25,244 nucleotides of DNA from JBIOJB01 sp044450465 (GCA_044450465.1 JBIOJB010000039.1:1-25244), one strand, 5' to 3'. Shown: positions 14,926 to 23,360, counted from the stretch's first letter. Notes: generated by a model not told the origin, from the letters alone. Numbers and translations are program-made.

Positions 14926-15843
14926 ATGAAGATCTGCTCTCGGTGCGGTGCCAGGAACGATGAGGGCGCTGCACTCTGCCGCGTTTGTGGGCTACCTCTG
15001 GTCGACGACGCGGTTTCACCCTCCCAACCCGGCGCCTTGCTCCCGCCACCGGGAGCGGAGCTGCCCAGCCCAGCCGGATATCAAAGCCCGAGCTACGCGC
15101 CAAGGGCCCAGGGCCGGCCCGTGGTCGTTCACCGCACACGCCGGAGTCTCGTCATCGGCGCCGTTGTGTTGATGGTGGTCGTGCTCACAGCCGGAGGTTC
15201 GGGGCTTGGTTTGCTGACCGGCCGCGCGGGGTCGCCGGCGCGCTACCCAAACCTCGCCGGGCAGTCACCGAGCCCGAGCCCGGCCCCGAGCCCCAGCCCG
15301 GCATCGAGCCCAGGCCCAGGTCCGGCTGGATCGCCGAGCCCGAGCTCACTCCCCACGCCATCCATCACCCAGGCGCCTCCATTGACCGGCTCGACCGTTT
15401 TAAATGCGGGCGTCCAGGTCACCGTCCCGTTCGGCTGGTCCGTCCGCTCGAACGACACCGAGACGATCTCCCTGACAAGTCCCGATGGGAACGGATCGCT
15501 GATGGTCGCCAGCGGACCGTCGAAGCCGGCTCGCACGGCGGCCGAAGATCGCGACGCGGTCGACCACTACTACGTCAGCCGCTACCCGGACGCGGCTGAG
15601 TGCCCGAGCGGGGCGGTGACCACAGGCACTCTGAACGGGGTGGAGGGCGTCTTCTGGACGATCTGCTTCAACCTGACATCAGCCGGGCAGGCAGACCCCG
15701 CGGCGGCTGCGCTCTTTGTCGGGTCCAACCCGGCTGGAACGGTCTATTACCTGGTCACCGTGCTTGCGGCGCAGGACCAGCTGCAGGCTCTGGTGGCCGC
15801 AGCCGAGCCCGTCGTCCGGGCCATTCAATGGAAGCTGACGTGA
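14926..15843 (+). CDS. Zinc-ribbon, single-TM protein with Pro/Ser linker and extracytoplasmic domain
   Basis: 305 residues, starting on the base after the PrsW-like stop. Domains in order: zinc ribbon C4-x2-C7 and C18-x2-C21 at the cytoplasmic end, a proline-rich stretch (32-60), a basic patch VVHRTRRS followed by one membrane helix (about 73-95), a linker of Ser-Pro and Ala-Pro repeats (about 113-140), and a folded C-terminal region (155-305) containing VTVPFGWSVRSN. The last part looks like a beta-rich domain such as the PsbP/DUF1795-like group, but I cannot assign it firmly. The layout suggests a membrane-anchored protein with a cytosolic zinc-ribbon tag and an outside domain. Function unknown. 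Confidence 0.7.
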   Translation: MKICSRCGARNDEGAALCRVCGLPLVDDAVSPSQPGALLPPPGAELPSPAGYQSPSYAPRAQGRPVVVHRTRRSLVIGAVVLMVVVLTAGGSGLGLLTGRAGSPARYPNLAGQSPSPSPAPSPSPASSPGPGPAGSPSPSSLPTPSITQAPPLTGSTVLNAGVQVTVPFGWSVRSNDTETISLTSPDGNGSLMVASGPSKPARTAAEDRDAVDHYYVSRYPDAAECPSGAVTTGTLNGVEGVFWTICFNLTSAGQADPAAAALFVGSNPAGTVYYLVTVLAAQDQLQALVAAAEPVVRAIQWKLT

Positions 15844-15877
15844 CCGCGGGCTGACGCTCTCAGGTCGTAACCCGACT

Positions 15878-15893
15878 GCGTATCTTGGGTGCG
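15878..15893 (+). promoter_or_regulatory. -10 element directly before the MMPL gene
   Basis: GCGTATCTTGGG (15878-15889) is identical to the 12-mer before msrA. TATCTT ends eight bases before the ATG at 15894. No ribosome site and no good -35 are visible. A leaderless start is inferred. Confidence 0.35.
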
Positions 15894-18155
15894 ATGTTTG
15901 CGGCCTGGGGCCGGCTGGTCTACCGCTTTCGCTGGCTGACGCTCGTGGTGTCGGCTCTTCTGCTCGGCCTCTCCATCGTCGGGATCCTGACGGGCGCGTC
16001 GCTAGCAGGTAATGGCAGCTTCGGAGCCGACCTGGCCTCCGGCCGCGCCGCCAACCTGGTCAGCAGCCAGATCGCCTCTCAGCGGGCCACCACCGGCTCA
16101 AGCCTGACGCTGATTTTCAGCAGCCCAGACCTCAAGGTGGCCGACCCGGTCTATCAGTCGGCGCTAGAGGGCGCAGTCGCCCCGCTCAGGGGTGATTCAC
16201 GCGTCTCCGCGCTGCACACTCCTTACGACGTGCAGGCCATCGAGCGGTCCGGGTTCGTGTCCAGGGACTCGCACAAGGCGCTTGTGGTCGTCGAGTTCAA
16301 GGATGATTCCGTGGCCTCGGAGAAGTACTTCCAGCAGGTCATCTCGGAGGTGCGTCCAGGTCAGCTTCAGTTCGTCGCCACCGGCGAGGTGCCGATAAAC
16401 ACAGCGTTCAACACAACCCTGGAGGCTGACCTGCAGCGCGCCGAGTACGTCGCGCTGCCCATCACCCTTCTTCTCCTCGTCTTGATCTTCGGTTCGGTGG
16501 TGGCCGCGCTGCTGCCTCTGGGCGTAGGTGTGCTCGCAATCGTCGGCGGCGTTGCCGGCTCGGTGTTCCTGGCCCACTTCACCGACGTGTCTCAGTACGC
16601 GATCAACATCGTCACCCTGATCGGTCTCGGTGTCGCGATCGACTACTCGCTCTTCATAGTCAACCGTTTTCGCGATGAGCTCGCTGCAGGTGCGACACGC
16701 GAGCACGCAGTTGCGACGGCGATGTCGACCGCGGGCCGCGCCATCACCTTCTCCGGCGTGACGGTGGCCATCGGCCTTTCGGCGATGCTCTTCTTCCCGG
16801 GCACATTTCTGGCTTCGATGGGTGCCGCCGGGGCCATCGTCGTCGCAATCGCAGTCATCTACGGGCTTACGTTCCTGCCTGCCCTGCTGTCGGTCCTCGG
16901 CGGGAGGATTGACCGGCTTCGACTGCCGTACTTCGGCCGTCGAAGCGTCGATGGCCGGGGAGGCTGGCACTCCATGGCGCTGTGGGTAATGCGCCGGCCG
17001 TACCTGGTGCTGATCCCTGCTCTGGCGCTGCTCGTGATCGCCGGGACCCCATTCCTTCAGCTCCGACTGGCCAACGGCGACGTCGACCAGCTGCCTCCCT
17101 CGAACCAGGCGCGCCAGGGGTACGACACCCTGGTTCAGGACTTCCCGGGTCGAAACCAGACCTCGATCGAAGCGGTCGTCTACTACCCGAACTCGTCTCC
17201 GATGACAGCTCAGCACATCAGCGACGTTTACGACTTGAGCCGGCGGCTCGCAGCCCTCCCCAACGTGCTCCGCGTCGAAAGCATCGTCGACCTCGGCCTC
17301 ACGAAGGCCGACTACCAGAAGGCATACGCCGGCCCGACGAGCAGCCTGTCCTCGGACATGCAGCAGGCGCTCACGATCGGCACCGGGCCCAACGTGGTGC
17401 TGTTGAACGTCCTGACCAGCAAGCCGTACACGAGCAACGAGGCGCGCGCGATCGTCAATGCGGTGAGGGCCGAACACGTGCCAGACGGTCAGGTCCTCGC
17501 CACAGGCGACACCGCTTTCGACCTCGACATCGTGAACTTCATTCTCGAGAGGACGCCGATCGCGGTCGGCTCCGTCATCCTGGTGACCTACGTCGTGCTG
17601 TTCATGCTCACCGGCTCGATGGTCCTGCCCCTCAAGGCGGTGATCACGAACCTCTTCTCGATCTCGGCTTCATTCGGCGCTTTGGTGTTCATCTTCCAGC
17701 AGGGCCACCTGAGCCAGCAGCTCGGTTTCACCGCCCAGTCGATCGACCCAAGCGTGCCCGTGATCCTCTTCAGCATCGTGTTCGGGATGTCGATGGACTA
17801 CGAGGTGCTCCTCATCAGCCGGATTCAGGAGGAGTACAGGCGCCTTGGAGATAACCAGGCGGGTGTCGCCATGGGACTGGAGAAGAGCGGCCGGCTCATC
17901 ACGGGAGCGGCGGCGATCATGTGCGCGGTCTTCATCGCCTTCGGCCTGGCGAGCGTCGTGATCATCAAGGCGATCGGGATCGGCCTCGCGATCGCGATCG
18001 CCATCGACGCGTCGATCGTGCGCATCCTGATCGTCCCTGCCATCATGCGGATTCTCGGTCGGGCCAACTGGTGGGCGCCGCGGCCCCTGTCGCGCCTCCA
18101 TCACCTGCTGGGCGCCGCCCCGCGCGTTCCCGTGGTGGCTACAGCTCCCGAGTAA
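15894..18155 (+). CDS. MMPL-family RND-type membrane transporter
   Basis: 753 residues from ATG 15894 (a TTG at 15885 is in frame but lies in the -10-like box). Two repeats are visible: a first helix (about 15-36), an extracytoplasmic porter domain, then five helices containing VAIDYSLFIVNRFRDEL (about 247-263). A second helix and porter domain follow, then helices with FGMSMDYEVLLISRIQEEY near 629-647. The paired D-Y motifs form the proton relay of MmpL proteins. Family members export lipids, siderophores or hydrophobic compounds. The gene starts 50 bases after the zinc-ribbon gene and is followed by a strong hairpin. The substrate cannot be determined. Confidence 0.93.
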   Translation: MFAAWGRLVYRFRWLTLVVSALLLGLSIVGILTGASLAGNGSFGADLASGRAANLVSSQIASQRATTGSSLTLIFSSPDLKVADPVYQSALEGAVAPLRGDSRVSALHTPYDVQAIERSGFVSRDSHKALVVVEFKDDSVASEKYFQQVISEVRPGQLQFVATGEVPINTAFNTTLEADLQRAEYVALPITLLLLVLIFGSVVAALLPLGVGVLAIVGGVAGSVFLAHFTDVSQYAINIVTLIGLGVAIDYSLFIVNRFRDELAAGATREHAVATAMSTAGRAITFSGVTVAIGLSAMLFFPGTFLASMGAAGAIVVAIAVIYGLTFLPALLSVLGGRIDRLRLPYFGRRSVDGRGGWHSMALWVMRRPYLVLIPALALLVIAGTPFLQLRLANGDVDQLPPSNQARQGYDTLVQDFPGRNQTSIEAVVYYPNSSPMTAQHISDVYDLSRRLAALPNVLRVESIVDLGLTKADYQKAYAGPTSSLSSDMQQALTIGTGPNVVLLNVLTSKPYTSNEARAIVNAVRAEHVPDGQVLATGDTAFDLDIVNFILERTPIAVGSVILVTYVVLFMLTGSMVLPLKAVITNLFSISASFGALVFIFQQGHLSQQLGFTAQSIDPSVPVILFSIVFGMSMDYEVLLISRIQEEYRRLGDNQAGVAMGLEKSGRLITGAAAIMCAVFIAFGLASVVIIKAIGIGLAIAIAIDASIVRILIVPAIMRILGRANWWAPRPLSRLHHLLGAAPRVPVVATAPE

Positions 18156-18165
18156 ATCGGCTTGG

Positions 18166-18199
18166 GAGCAGGGGGCGCACTAGGCGGCGCCCCCCGCTC
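18166..18199. terminator. Strong hairpin between the MMPL and histidine kinase genes
   Basis: GAGC-A-GGGGGCGC (18166-18178) pairs with GCGCCCCC-C-GCTC (18187-18199): twelve pairs with a single A-C mismatch and an 8-base loop. It begins 11 bases past the MMPL stop. The T run after it is short (TCTT), so it is a probable rather than classic intrinsic terminator. Confidence 0.65.
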
Positions 18200-18206
18200 T
18201 TGGAGG

Positions 18207-18232
18207 AATGCCTGAGGGGGGATTCAGGCGTT
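18207..18232. terminator. Second hairpin in the convergent gap
   Basis: AATGCCTGA (18207-18215) pairs with TCAGGCGTT (18224-18232), one G-T pair included, with an 8-base G-rich loop. It is 63 bases past the histidine kinase stop when read on the minus strand and may terminate that operon. Confidence 0.4.
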
Positions 18233-18295
18233 GATCTCATCATCGCCTCGGGGCCTCAGCGCAGGCTGGGAGAAAGCTTGGAGTTTACTCAGACG

Positions 18296-19714
18296 TTAGC
18301 GGGGGGAGGCCAGCGGCAGCTCGACCTGGAACGTCGCGCCACCGCCTGTTGTCTCTGTGACTGTCACCTGCCCTCCGTGTGCGGCGACGACGGCACTTAC
18401 GATTGAAAGCCCCAGGCCGGCGCCGCCGCTGTCGCGACTGCGGCTCGGATCGGCACGGTAAAAGGGCTCGAAGATGCGTTCCATCTGCTCTGGGCCAAGC
18501 CCGGGGCCATGGTCGATGACCGAAACACGACCATGCCCGTCCTCGGTGGTCACGCTGATCTCGATCGGCGATCTGGTGGGGGTGTGAACCAATGCATTCC
18601 GCATCAGGTTGCCCATGACCTGCCTCAACCGGGTGTCGTCGCCCGTGACCACCACCGATGCTGGCGCGTCGAGCTTGATCTCGCGCTGCGGCGCCACCAC
18701 GCGCGCGTCCGAGGCGGCGTCGCTCGCTATCGCCTGCAGGTCGACCGGCGCCGTCTCAAGGGGCCGCCCCTGGTCGAGGCGCGCAATGAGAAGCATGTCG
18801 TCGACGAGCGCGGACATGCGCACGGCCTCCTCTTCGATGCGCCGGCGGGCAAGCTCTGAATCCTCGGGGGATTTCGCCGCCCCGCGGCGCAGCATCTCCG
18901 AATAGCCGCGGACCGAGGTGAGCGGAGTCCGCAGCTCGTGCGACGCGTCGGCGATGAAGCGCCGCAGTCGCTGGTTGCTCGCCGTGCGTTCGGCGAACGC
19001 CGCCTCAATCTGGCTCAGCATCGAGTTCAAAGCGAGGCCCAGCCTGCCGATCTCGGTCTTCGAGGTGGCCGGCTCGACGCGGCGGCTGAGATCGCCGGCC
19101 GCGATCTGCTGCGCCACTCCGCCCATGCGCTGCAGCGGCCGCAGGCCGAATCGGATGATGAGGAGGGCCAGGATTGCAGTACCTATGACGACGCCAAGTC
19201 CGATCTTCAACTCAAGCAAGAGAAGTTGATTGAGCGTCGACTGGACGTCTCCCAGTGGGATTGCGAAGACCACGTACTGGCCGCTAAAGGAGTTCTCGGG
19301 CCAGGCGCTGACGCGGAACTGAGTCACTCCGCCGCTGCCTTCGACAGTGAACGGAGATCCTGGCGTATCCATTGCGGTCGACGGGAAGGCCTTCGGCAGC
19401 TCGGGTCTGGCCGTCGAGGCTGAGGAGCCAAAGCTCCGCGCTACGCAAATCGTCTGCGGCGACCCATCCGTGCTGAGCAGCTCGAGAACGCTGCCGGCCG
19501 GGAACACGTCACTCGGTCCTCGATAGTCACATCCCGGTGTGCCGAGCACGTTGCGGACGGTGATCACTGTGGAAGGCGTGGTCAGCTGCTGGTCGACGCG
19601 GCTGAGAAGTGAGCTCTGCAGCGACGCATAAGTCGCCGCGTCAGCAATCGCAAGTCCGACGACCACGAGCGAGATGACGCCGATCAGAAGCCGCCCGCGT
19701 AGCGATAGGGTCAT
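18296..19714 (-). CDS. Sensor histidine kinase (HAMP-HisKA-HATPase)
   Basis: 472 residues. A first membrane helix (9-28), an extracytoplasmic sensor region (29-168), a second helix (169-188), a HAMP domain (189-241), the HisKA box FIADASHELRTPLTSVRGYSE with phosphorylated H259, then the ATPase with the N-box (368-376), DHGPGLG (401-407) and GGAGLGLSIV (430-439). The sensor domain has just two cysteines, C62 and C90, which could form a disulfide. The ATG overlaps the response-regulator stop (ATGA at 19714-19711), so the pair is coupled. It is the last gene of the redox operon, so it may sense envelope redox or electron-flow state; the signal itself is unknown. Confidence 0.95.
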   Translation of the reverse strand: MTLSLRGRLLIGVISLVVVGLAIADAATYASLQSSLLSRVDQQLTTPSTVITVRNVLGTPGCDYRGPSDVFPAGSVLELLSTDGSPQTICVARSFGSSASTARPELPKAFPSTAMDTPGSPFTVEGSGGVTQFRVSAWPENSFSGQYVVFAIPLGDVQSTLNQLLLLELKIGLGVVIGTAILALLIIRFGLRPLQRMGGVAQQIAAGDLSRRVEPATSKTEIGRLGLALNSMLSQIEAAFAERTASNQRLRRFIADASHELRTPLTSVRGYSEMLRRGAAKSPEDSELARRRIEEEAVRMSALVDDMLLIARLDQGRPLETAPVDLQAIASDAASDARVVAPQREIKLDAPASVVVTGDDTRLRQVMGNLMRNALVHTPTRSPIEISVTTEDGHGRVSVIDHGPGLGPEQMERIFEPFYRADPSRSRDSGGAGLGLSIVSAVVAAHGGQVTVTETTGGGATFQVELPLASPR

Positions 19715-20415
19715 TTTCGAGGTGTTCGGAGGACGTACCCAACCCCACGCACGGTCTGGATGAGCGGCGGGTCGTGGCGATCCACCTTGCGCCGCAGGTA
19801 GCTGACATAGGTTTCGAGCACGCTGGCGTCACCACCAAAGTCGTAGTGCCAGACGTGGTCCAGGATCTGCGTGCGTGTCAGCACCCGACCGGCGTTGACC
19901 AGCAGGTACCGAAGCAACCGGTACTCGGTGTTGGTCAGGTCGATGGCGTGGCCGTGGCGGCGAACCTCGTGCGCCTCGTCGTCCAGCTCGAGGTCGGCGA
20001 GGCTCAGCTTTCCGCTCTGTGCCGCTGCGCCGCCGTGACGTCTGAGCACGACGCGGACGCGGGCGATCAGCTCCTCGACGCTGAATGGCTTGGTGACGTA
20101 GTCGTCGCCGCCGATCGTGAGGCCGTGGACCTTGTCCTCGGTCGCGTCGCGGGCCGTGAGGAAGATGATCGGGACCTTGGTGCCGGCGCTGTTCAGCCTC
20201 CGCAGCACCTCCATGCCGTCGATGTCCGGCAGCATCACGTCGAGGATGACCAGGGCGGGTGCGAACTGCCCGACGGCGGTGATCGCAGCGCGGCCGGTGG
20301 CGGCGGTTTTGACGCTGAAACCTTCGTAGCGAAGGGCCATGGCGACCAGCTCGGTGATGTTCGGCTCGTCGTCGACGACCAGAACCCGCGCCGCTTCGGT
20401 TTCCACGATGCTCAT
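19711..20415 (-). CDS. OmpR/PhoB-family response regulator
   Basis: 234 residues from ATG 20415. The receiver domain (about 10-122) has acidic pair DDE (15-17), phosphoacceptor D59 (VILDVMLPDIDG), T87 and K109 (VTKPFS). The winged-helix DNA-binding domain (about 136-232) ends with the usual DPPLIQTVRGVGYVLR (215-230). It begins 26 bases after the ApbE stop on the same strand and ends overlapping the kinase gene, so it probably belongs to the redox operon. It may activate that operon: a GTTCATGAAC palindrome lies upstream of the first gene. Confidence 0.95.
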   Translation of the reverse strand: MSIVETEAARVLVVDDEPNITELVAMALRYEGFSVKTAATGRAAITAVGQFAPALVILDVMLPDIDGMEVLRRLNSAGTKVPIIFLTARDATEDKVHGLTIGGDDYVTKPFSVEELIARVRVVLRRHGGAAAQSGKLSLADLELDDEAHEVRRHGHAIDLTNTEYRLLRYLLVNAGRVLTRTQILDHVWHYDFGGDASVLETYVSYLRRKVDRHDPPLIQTVRGVGYVLRTPRK

Positions 20416-20441
20416 GCTGCCCGAGTTTCCTGGGAGTTTGC

Positions 20442-21398
20442 TTAGAGAACCCTGGGAGCCATATCCGAAACCGAGGGCTGAGGCCACCCAGCGACCCTGC
20501 AAATTTCGCCAGCCACGCCGACCAGGCGACCCGGCAGGTGGTTGACCTCGAGCCACGCAATGGCTTGCTCGGACTTCACCAGCGCCGCGGTGGAAGCGAT
20601 GTTGGCGTCCACGCAGCTCCCGGCCGCGACGCTGGCCGTTCTCCAGCGGGTTTGGGCGGGCAGGCCGGTCGCCGGATCGAAGATGTGGTGCATCTGCACG
20701 CCGCCGCGGGTCCACCGCCGCACGGTCGTGCTGGACGTGGCGACGCCTCCTGAGACGATGCTGATCGACTCCTCTCCGTCCTGGATCGGCGCCGCGCTGT
20801 CCTCGCTGGTCTGGATCGGCCAACCTCCTTCGGGCGCGAGGCCCGCCACGGCGATGTCTCCACCCAGGCTGACCAGCGCCCCGCCGCCGCCGCTCGCCCT
20901 GCTGGCCGCCGCCGCGGCCAGATCCGCGGCAAGCGCCTTGGCGGTCGCTCCGAGGTCGATCTCCACTCCGCGCGGCAGCCGGACCGTGCGCTTGGCGGCG
21001 TCGAACGCGATCACCTTCCAGCCGGGCACCCGCTCGGCTACGAGAAGCAGAGGCTCGCCGTCCGCGGGCAGCTGGGCGAAGTCCGCATCGTATCCGGCGA
21101 GCCGGATCGCGGTGCCCACCGTGGGATCGACCGCGCCACCGCTGGCCCGGGCTCCCCGCAGCGCGGCGGCGATCGCCTGCGCCAGCAACGGGCTCAATGA
21201 GACATCGGTTTCTGGGCGCGCGTTGAGAAGCGAAAGCTCGCTGTCCTCCCGGAAGCGGCTGGCGGCCTGGTCAATCGCGGCGATGACGTCGTCCACAGCG
21301 GCCTTGGCTGACGCGATGGCCTCGGGCCGCGTGACCACCACTCGCATCGAGGTTCCAAGAGCCCGGCCGTCGGCGATTCCAAACACGGTCGCCGTCAC
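20442..21398 (-). CDS. apbE: FAD:protein FMN transferase (ApbE family)
   Basis: 318 residues from a GTG at 21398 whose bases overlap the ferredoxin stop (GTGA). The ApbE signature parts are present: LGTSMRVVVT (14-23), SRFREDSELSLLN (47-59), DPTVG (91-95), IDLGATAKALAAD (147-159), SLGGD (177-181) and HHIFDPATG (237-245), the last being part of the Mg and FAD site. The enzyme joins FMN through a phosphoester to Ser or Thr in a partner protein. No signal peptide or lipobox is visible, so it appears cytosolic, unlike many Gram-negative ApbE proteins. It follows a cytochrome b-like protein, a NuoF-like protein and a ferredoxin, but no FMN-binding-domain target is encoded nearby. Confidence 0.92.
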   Translation of the reverse strand: MTATVFGIADGRALGTSMRVVVTRPEAIASAKAAVDDVIAAIDQAASRFREDSELSLLNARPETDVSLSPLLAQAIAAALRGARASGGAVDPTVGTAIRLAGYDADFAQLPADGEPLLLVAERVPGWKVIAFDAAKRTVRLPRGVEIDLGATAKALAADLAAAAASRASGGGGALVSLGGDIAVAGLAPEGGWPIQTSEDSAAPIQDGEESISIVSGGVATSSTTVRRWTRGGVQMHHIFDPATGLPAQTRWRTASVAAGSCVDANIASTAALVKSEQAIAWLEVNHLPGRLVGVAGEICRVAGWPQPSVSDMAPRVL

Positions 21399-21625
21399 CG
21401 CACCGAAGTCCTCGCGCGCTCTGTCCGGCGCATTGCGATCGCCAGCACGGGACAGTCCTCCACCGCGCGCTGTGCGTGAGCCATCAGGTGATCTGGGATC
21501 GGCGTGGCGGCGATGATCGGGTAGCCCCAGTCGTCGAGCCGGATGAGCTCCGGCAGCAGCTCCGCGCAAAGCCCATGTCCGTCGCATCTGATGGGGTCGA
21601 CCGTCAAGGAGTATTGCTTGGTCAC
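21395..21625 (-). CDS. Small single-cluster ferredoxin ([3Fe-4S] type)
   Basis: 76 residues from a GTG at 21625 that overlaps the NuoF-like stop (GTGA). RCDGHGLCAELLPELI (13-28) gives C14-x2-H17-x2-C20, and EDCPVLAI (57-64) supplies C58 before proline. The middle ligand position is histidine, as in the actinobacterial [3Fe-4S] ferredoxins that often serve cytochromes P450. Here there is no P450; the neighbours suggest it shuttles electrons between the NuoF-like flavoprotein and the membrane cytochrome or a flavinylated partner. The stop overlaps the apbE start by four bases. Confidence 0.9.
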   Translation of the reverse strand: MTKQYSLTVDPIRCDGHGLCAELLPELIRLDDWGYPIIAATPIPDHLMAHAQRAVEDCPVLAIAMRRTERARTSVR

Positions 21626-22773
21626 GCCGTCCTCTTGACATCATGTGCTTTGTGGTTTGCGAACTCGTGCGCGAACGTCTTGAGCGCGGACTGGAGGAAC
21701 AACACGGCACCGTCCGGGTGCTTGCATGCGCCACGACCCCGAACCTCGGCCGACCATCGCGTCAGGAGTGCCAGATCCTGTGCGCCGGCCCCGGATCGGG
21801 CGATACGGCCGCATGCGTCGGATAGGGCGCGGAGGCCGAAGAAGCAGGGGCCGCATTGGGCCGAGCTCTCGCCCGCGAGGTATTGAAGTATCGCGGCCGT
21901 GTCGCAGACGCCGCATCGATCCTGGGGAAGCACGCCGATGACCCCGCAGCCGAGCGACAGGCCACGCCGGCGCAGCTCAGTGGGGTCGAGTGGCAGTCCC
22001 CACGCCTCGTCCACGCCCAACCAGGCACCGAAGTAGCCGCCGAGAAGCACCGCGCGCATGGGGTGCGAAGGTCCACCCGCCAGCGTGACGGCGGCTCCGA
22101 GTGAAGTACTGGTGCCGACCTCCAGCACTCCGGGCTGAGCTACGGCGCCGGCCATCGTGACAAGCACCGTGTCGGAGTCCTCGCCATAGCGCGCGATGAG
22201 CGCGACGTGAGCGAGCGTTTCGACGTTCTGGACGAGGGTCGGAGAGGCCGGTGTGGTGGTGGGAAGGGATGCACCAGACGTGACGAAGTGGGTGGCCGCA
22301 CTCGATTCGCCGGAGACGTAACGAGCGGGAGCGGTCAGCAGCCGGAACAGGTTTCGGTCGCTCTCGGGCCGTTCGTCGAGCGCGCGCTGCATCGCGGTTC
22401 GAGCGGCCCAATGATCCTCGCCGAGATACAGCACGATCTCTCGGGCGCGCAGGGTCTCGGCTGCCAGGAGCGCGCCGTCGAGCACAAGGTGTGGCCGCGT
22501 CGACATGAGGACACGATCCTTCTGGCTGCGCGGCTCACCTTCGGCGCCGTTGACGATGACTGCGGCCAAGCCGCTCGACCGAGCGGCGACTGCGCGCCAC
22601 TTCCTGCTCACCGGGAAAGCGGCGCCGCCGCGCCCGGTCAGGCCGGTCCGCTCAAGCGCCTGGATGAGATCGGCTCGCCGCCGGGGCAAGGGCCCTAGCC
22701 GCGCGACGTGTTCGGCGAATCCTTCGGCCCCCTGAGCGAGCGGGCGACCGGCCAGCAGGCGAACCTGGCTCAC
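21622..22773 (-). CDS. NuoF-like NADH-binding flavoprotein with Fe-S domain
   Basis: 383 residues from a GTG at 22773 overlapping the upstream TGA. It contains GLTGRGGAAFPVSRKW (44-59) and NGAEGEPRSQKDR (75-87), the NADH/FMN-binding parts of complex I 51-kDa proteins. YVSGESSAAT (152-161) and an SLBB-like region follow, then the Fe-S part GESSAQCGPCFFGL (301-314) and GRGACKHPDG (346-355). NuoF has E-S-C-x2-C-x2-C for its N3 cluster; here the first cysteine is replaced by serine (S303), leaving C307, C310 and C350, with C287 and C290 nearby as possible substitutes. It is shorter than NuoF (about 440) and has no other complex I genes around it. It probably oxidises NAD(P)H, or reduces it, with the following ferredoxin as partner. 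Confidence 0.85.
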   Translation of the reverse strand: MSQVRLLAGRPLAQGAEGFAEHVARLGPLPRRRADLIQALERTGLTGRGGAAFPVSRKWRAVAARSSGLAAVIVNGAEGEPRSQKDRVLMSTRPHLVLDGALLAAETLRAREIVLYLGEDHWAARTAMQRALDERPESDRNLFRLLTAPARYVSGESSAATHFVTSGASLPTTTPASPTLVQNVETLAHVALIARYGEDSDTVLVTMAGAVAQPGVLEVGTSTSLGAAVTLAGGPSHPMRAVLLGGYFGAWLGVDEAWGLPLDPTELRRRGLSLGCGVIGVLPQDRCGVCDTAAILQYLAGESSAQCGPCFFGLRALSDACGRIARSGAGAQDLALLTRWSAEVRGRGACKHPDGAVLFLQSALKTFAHEFANHKAHDVKRTA

Positions 22774-23357
22774 GGCAGTTCGCGCCGGCTGACCGTCCCG
22801 CGGAAAGTCGTCCGTGCGTCGAGGCGCGGATCTCGCGGTTGCGAAATCAGCCGGTATAGCACCGCGACCGCGACCGCACCGATTGACATCGCCGACAGCG
22901 CGAGGAACCAAGTCGACCAGGCGTCGGTACCGGTCCCGAATCCATGAAGGACGGCCACCGGCCACGACGCGTAAGCAAGCCAGTGTATGGCCCGCCAGGC
23001 CGCAGGCCCGATCAAGCCCCTCAACAGGCTCGTGATCACGATCGCGAGCAGGAGCTCGAAGGCTACGGCGCCCAGACCGAGCCAGAAGGTTCGGTAGTAG
23101 GACGAGAAGGGGATCAAAGCAGCGGCCCAGCCGAGGTGGGTGAAGGGATCGACAACCGCGGTGACGATGTGCAGGCCGAGAAAGACGACCGCGGTCAGGG
23201 CGATGTTGCGGTGGAGGCCGGTGGTGAGGAAGCGCGGCCACCCCGTGCTCTGGACGCGCAGCGCTGACAGCACACCGAGGACGACCACGCAGCTGAGCAG
23301 GACCAAAGACACCGCGCCGGCGCCGCGCGTCGCGTACCAGAGAAACGTATAGCTCAA
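22770..23357 (-). CDS. Ferric reductase-like transmembrane cytochrome b protein
   Basis: 195 residues from a TTG at 23357, three bases past the preceding stop, with no clear ribosome site. About five to six helices are visible. Histidine pairs H49-x13-H63 and H125-x12-H138 fit the bis-histidine haem ligands of ferric reductase-like domains (also MsrQ and NOX relatives). No FAD- or NADPH-binding domain is attached, so it needs separate partners; the NuoF-like protein encoded directly after it, with a GTGA overlap, is the natural candidate. It would carry electrons across the membrane to an outside acceptor or back. Confidence 0.85.
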   Translation of the reverse strand: MSYTFLWYATRGAGAVSLVLLSCVVVLGVLSALRVQSTGWPRFLTTGLHRNIALTAVVFLGLHIVTAVVDPFTHLGWAAALIPFSSYYRTFWLGLGAVAFELLLAIVITSLLRGLIGPAAWRAIHWLAYASWPVAVLHGFGTGTDAWSTWFLALSAMSIGAVAVAVLYRLISQPRDPRLDARTTFRGTVSRRELP

Positions 23358-23360
23358 GGG

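Noticed and set aside
15270..15360. Short repeats that might be taken for a CRISPR or minisatellite
   Set aside because: They encode the Ser-Pro and Ala-Pro linker of the 305-residue protein and have no spacer structure.
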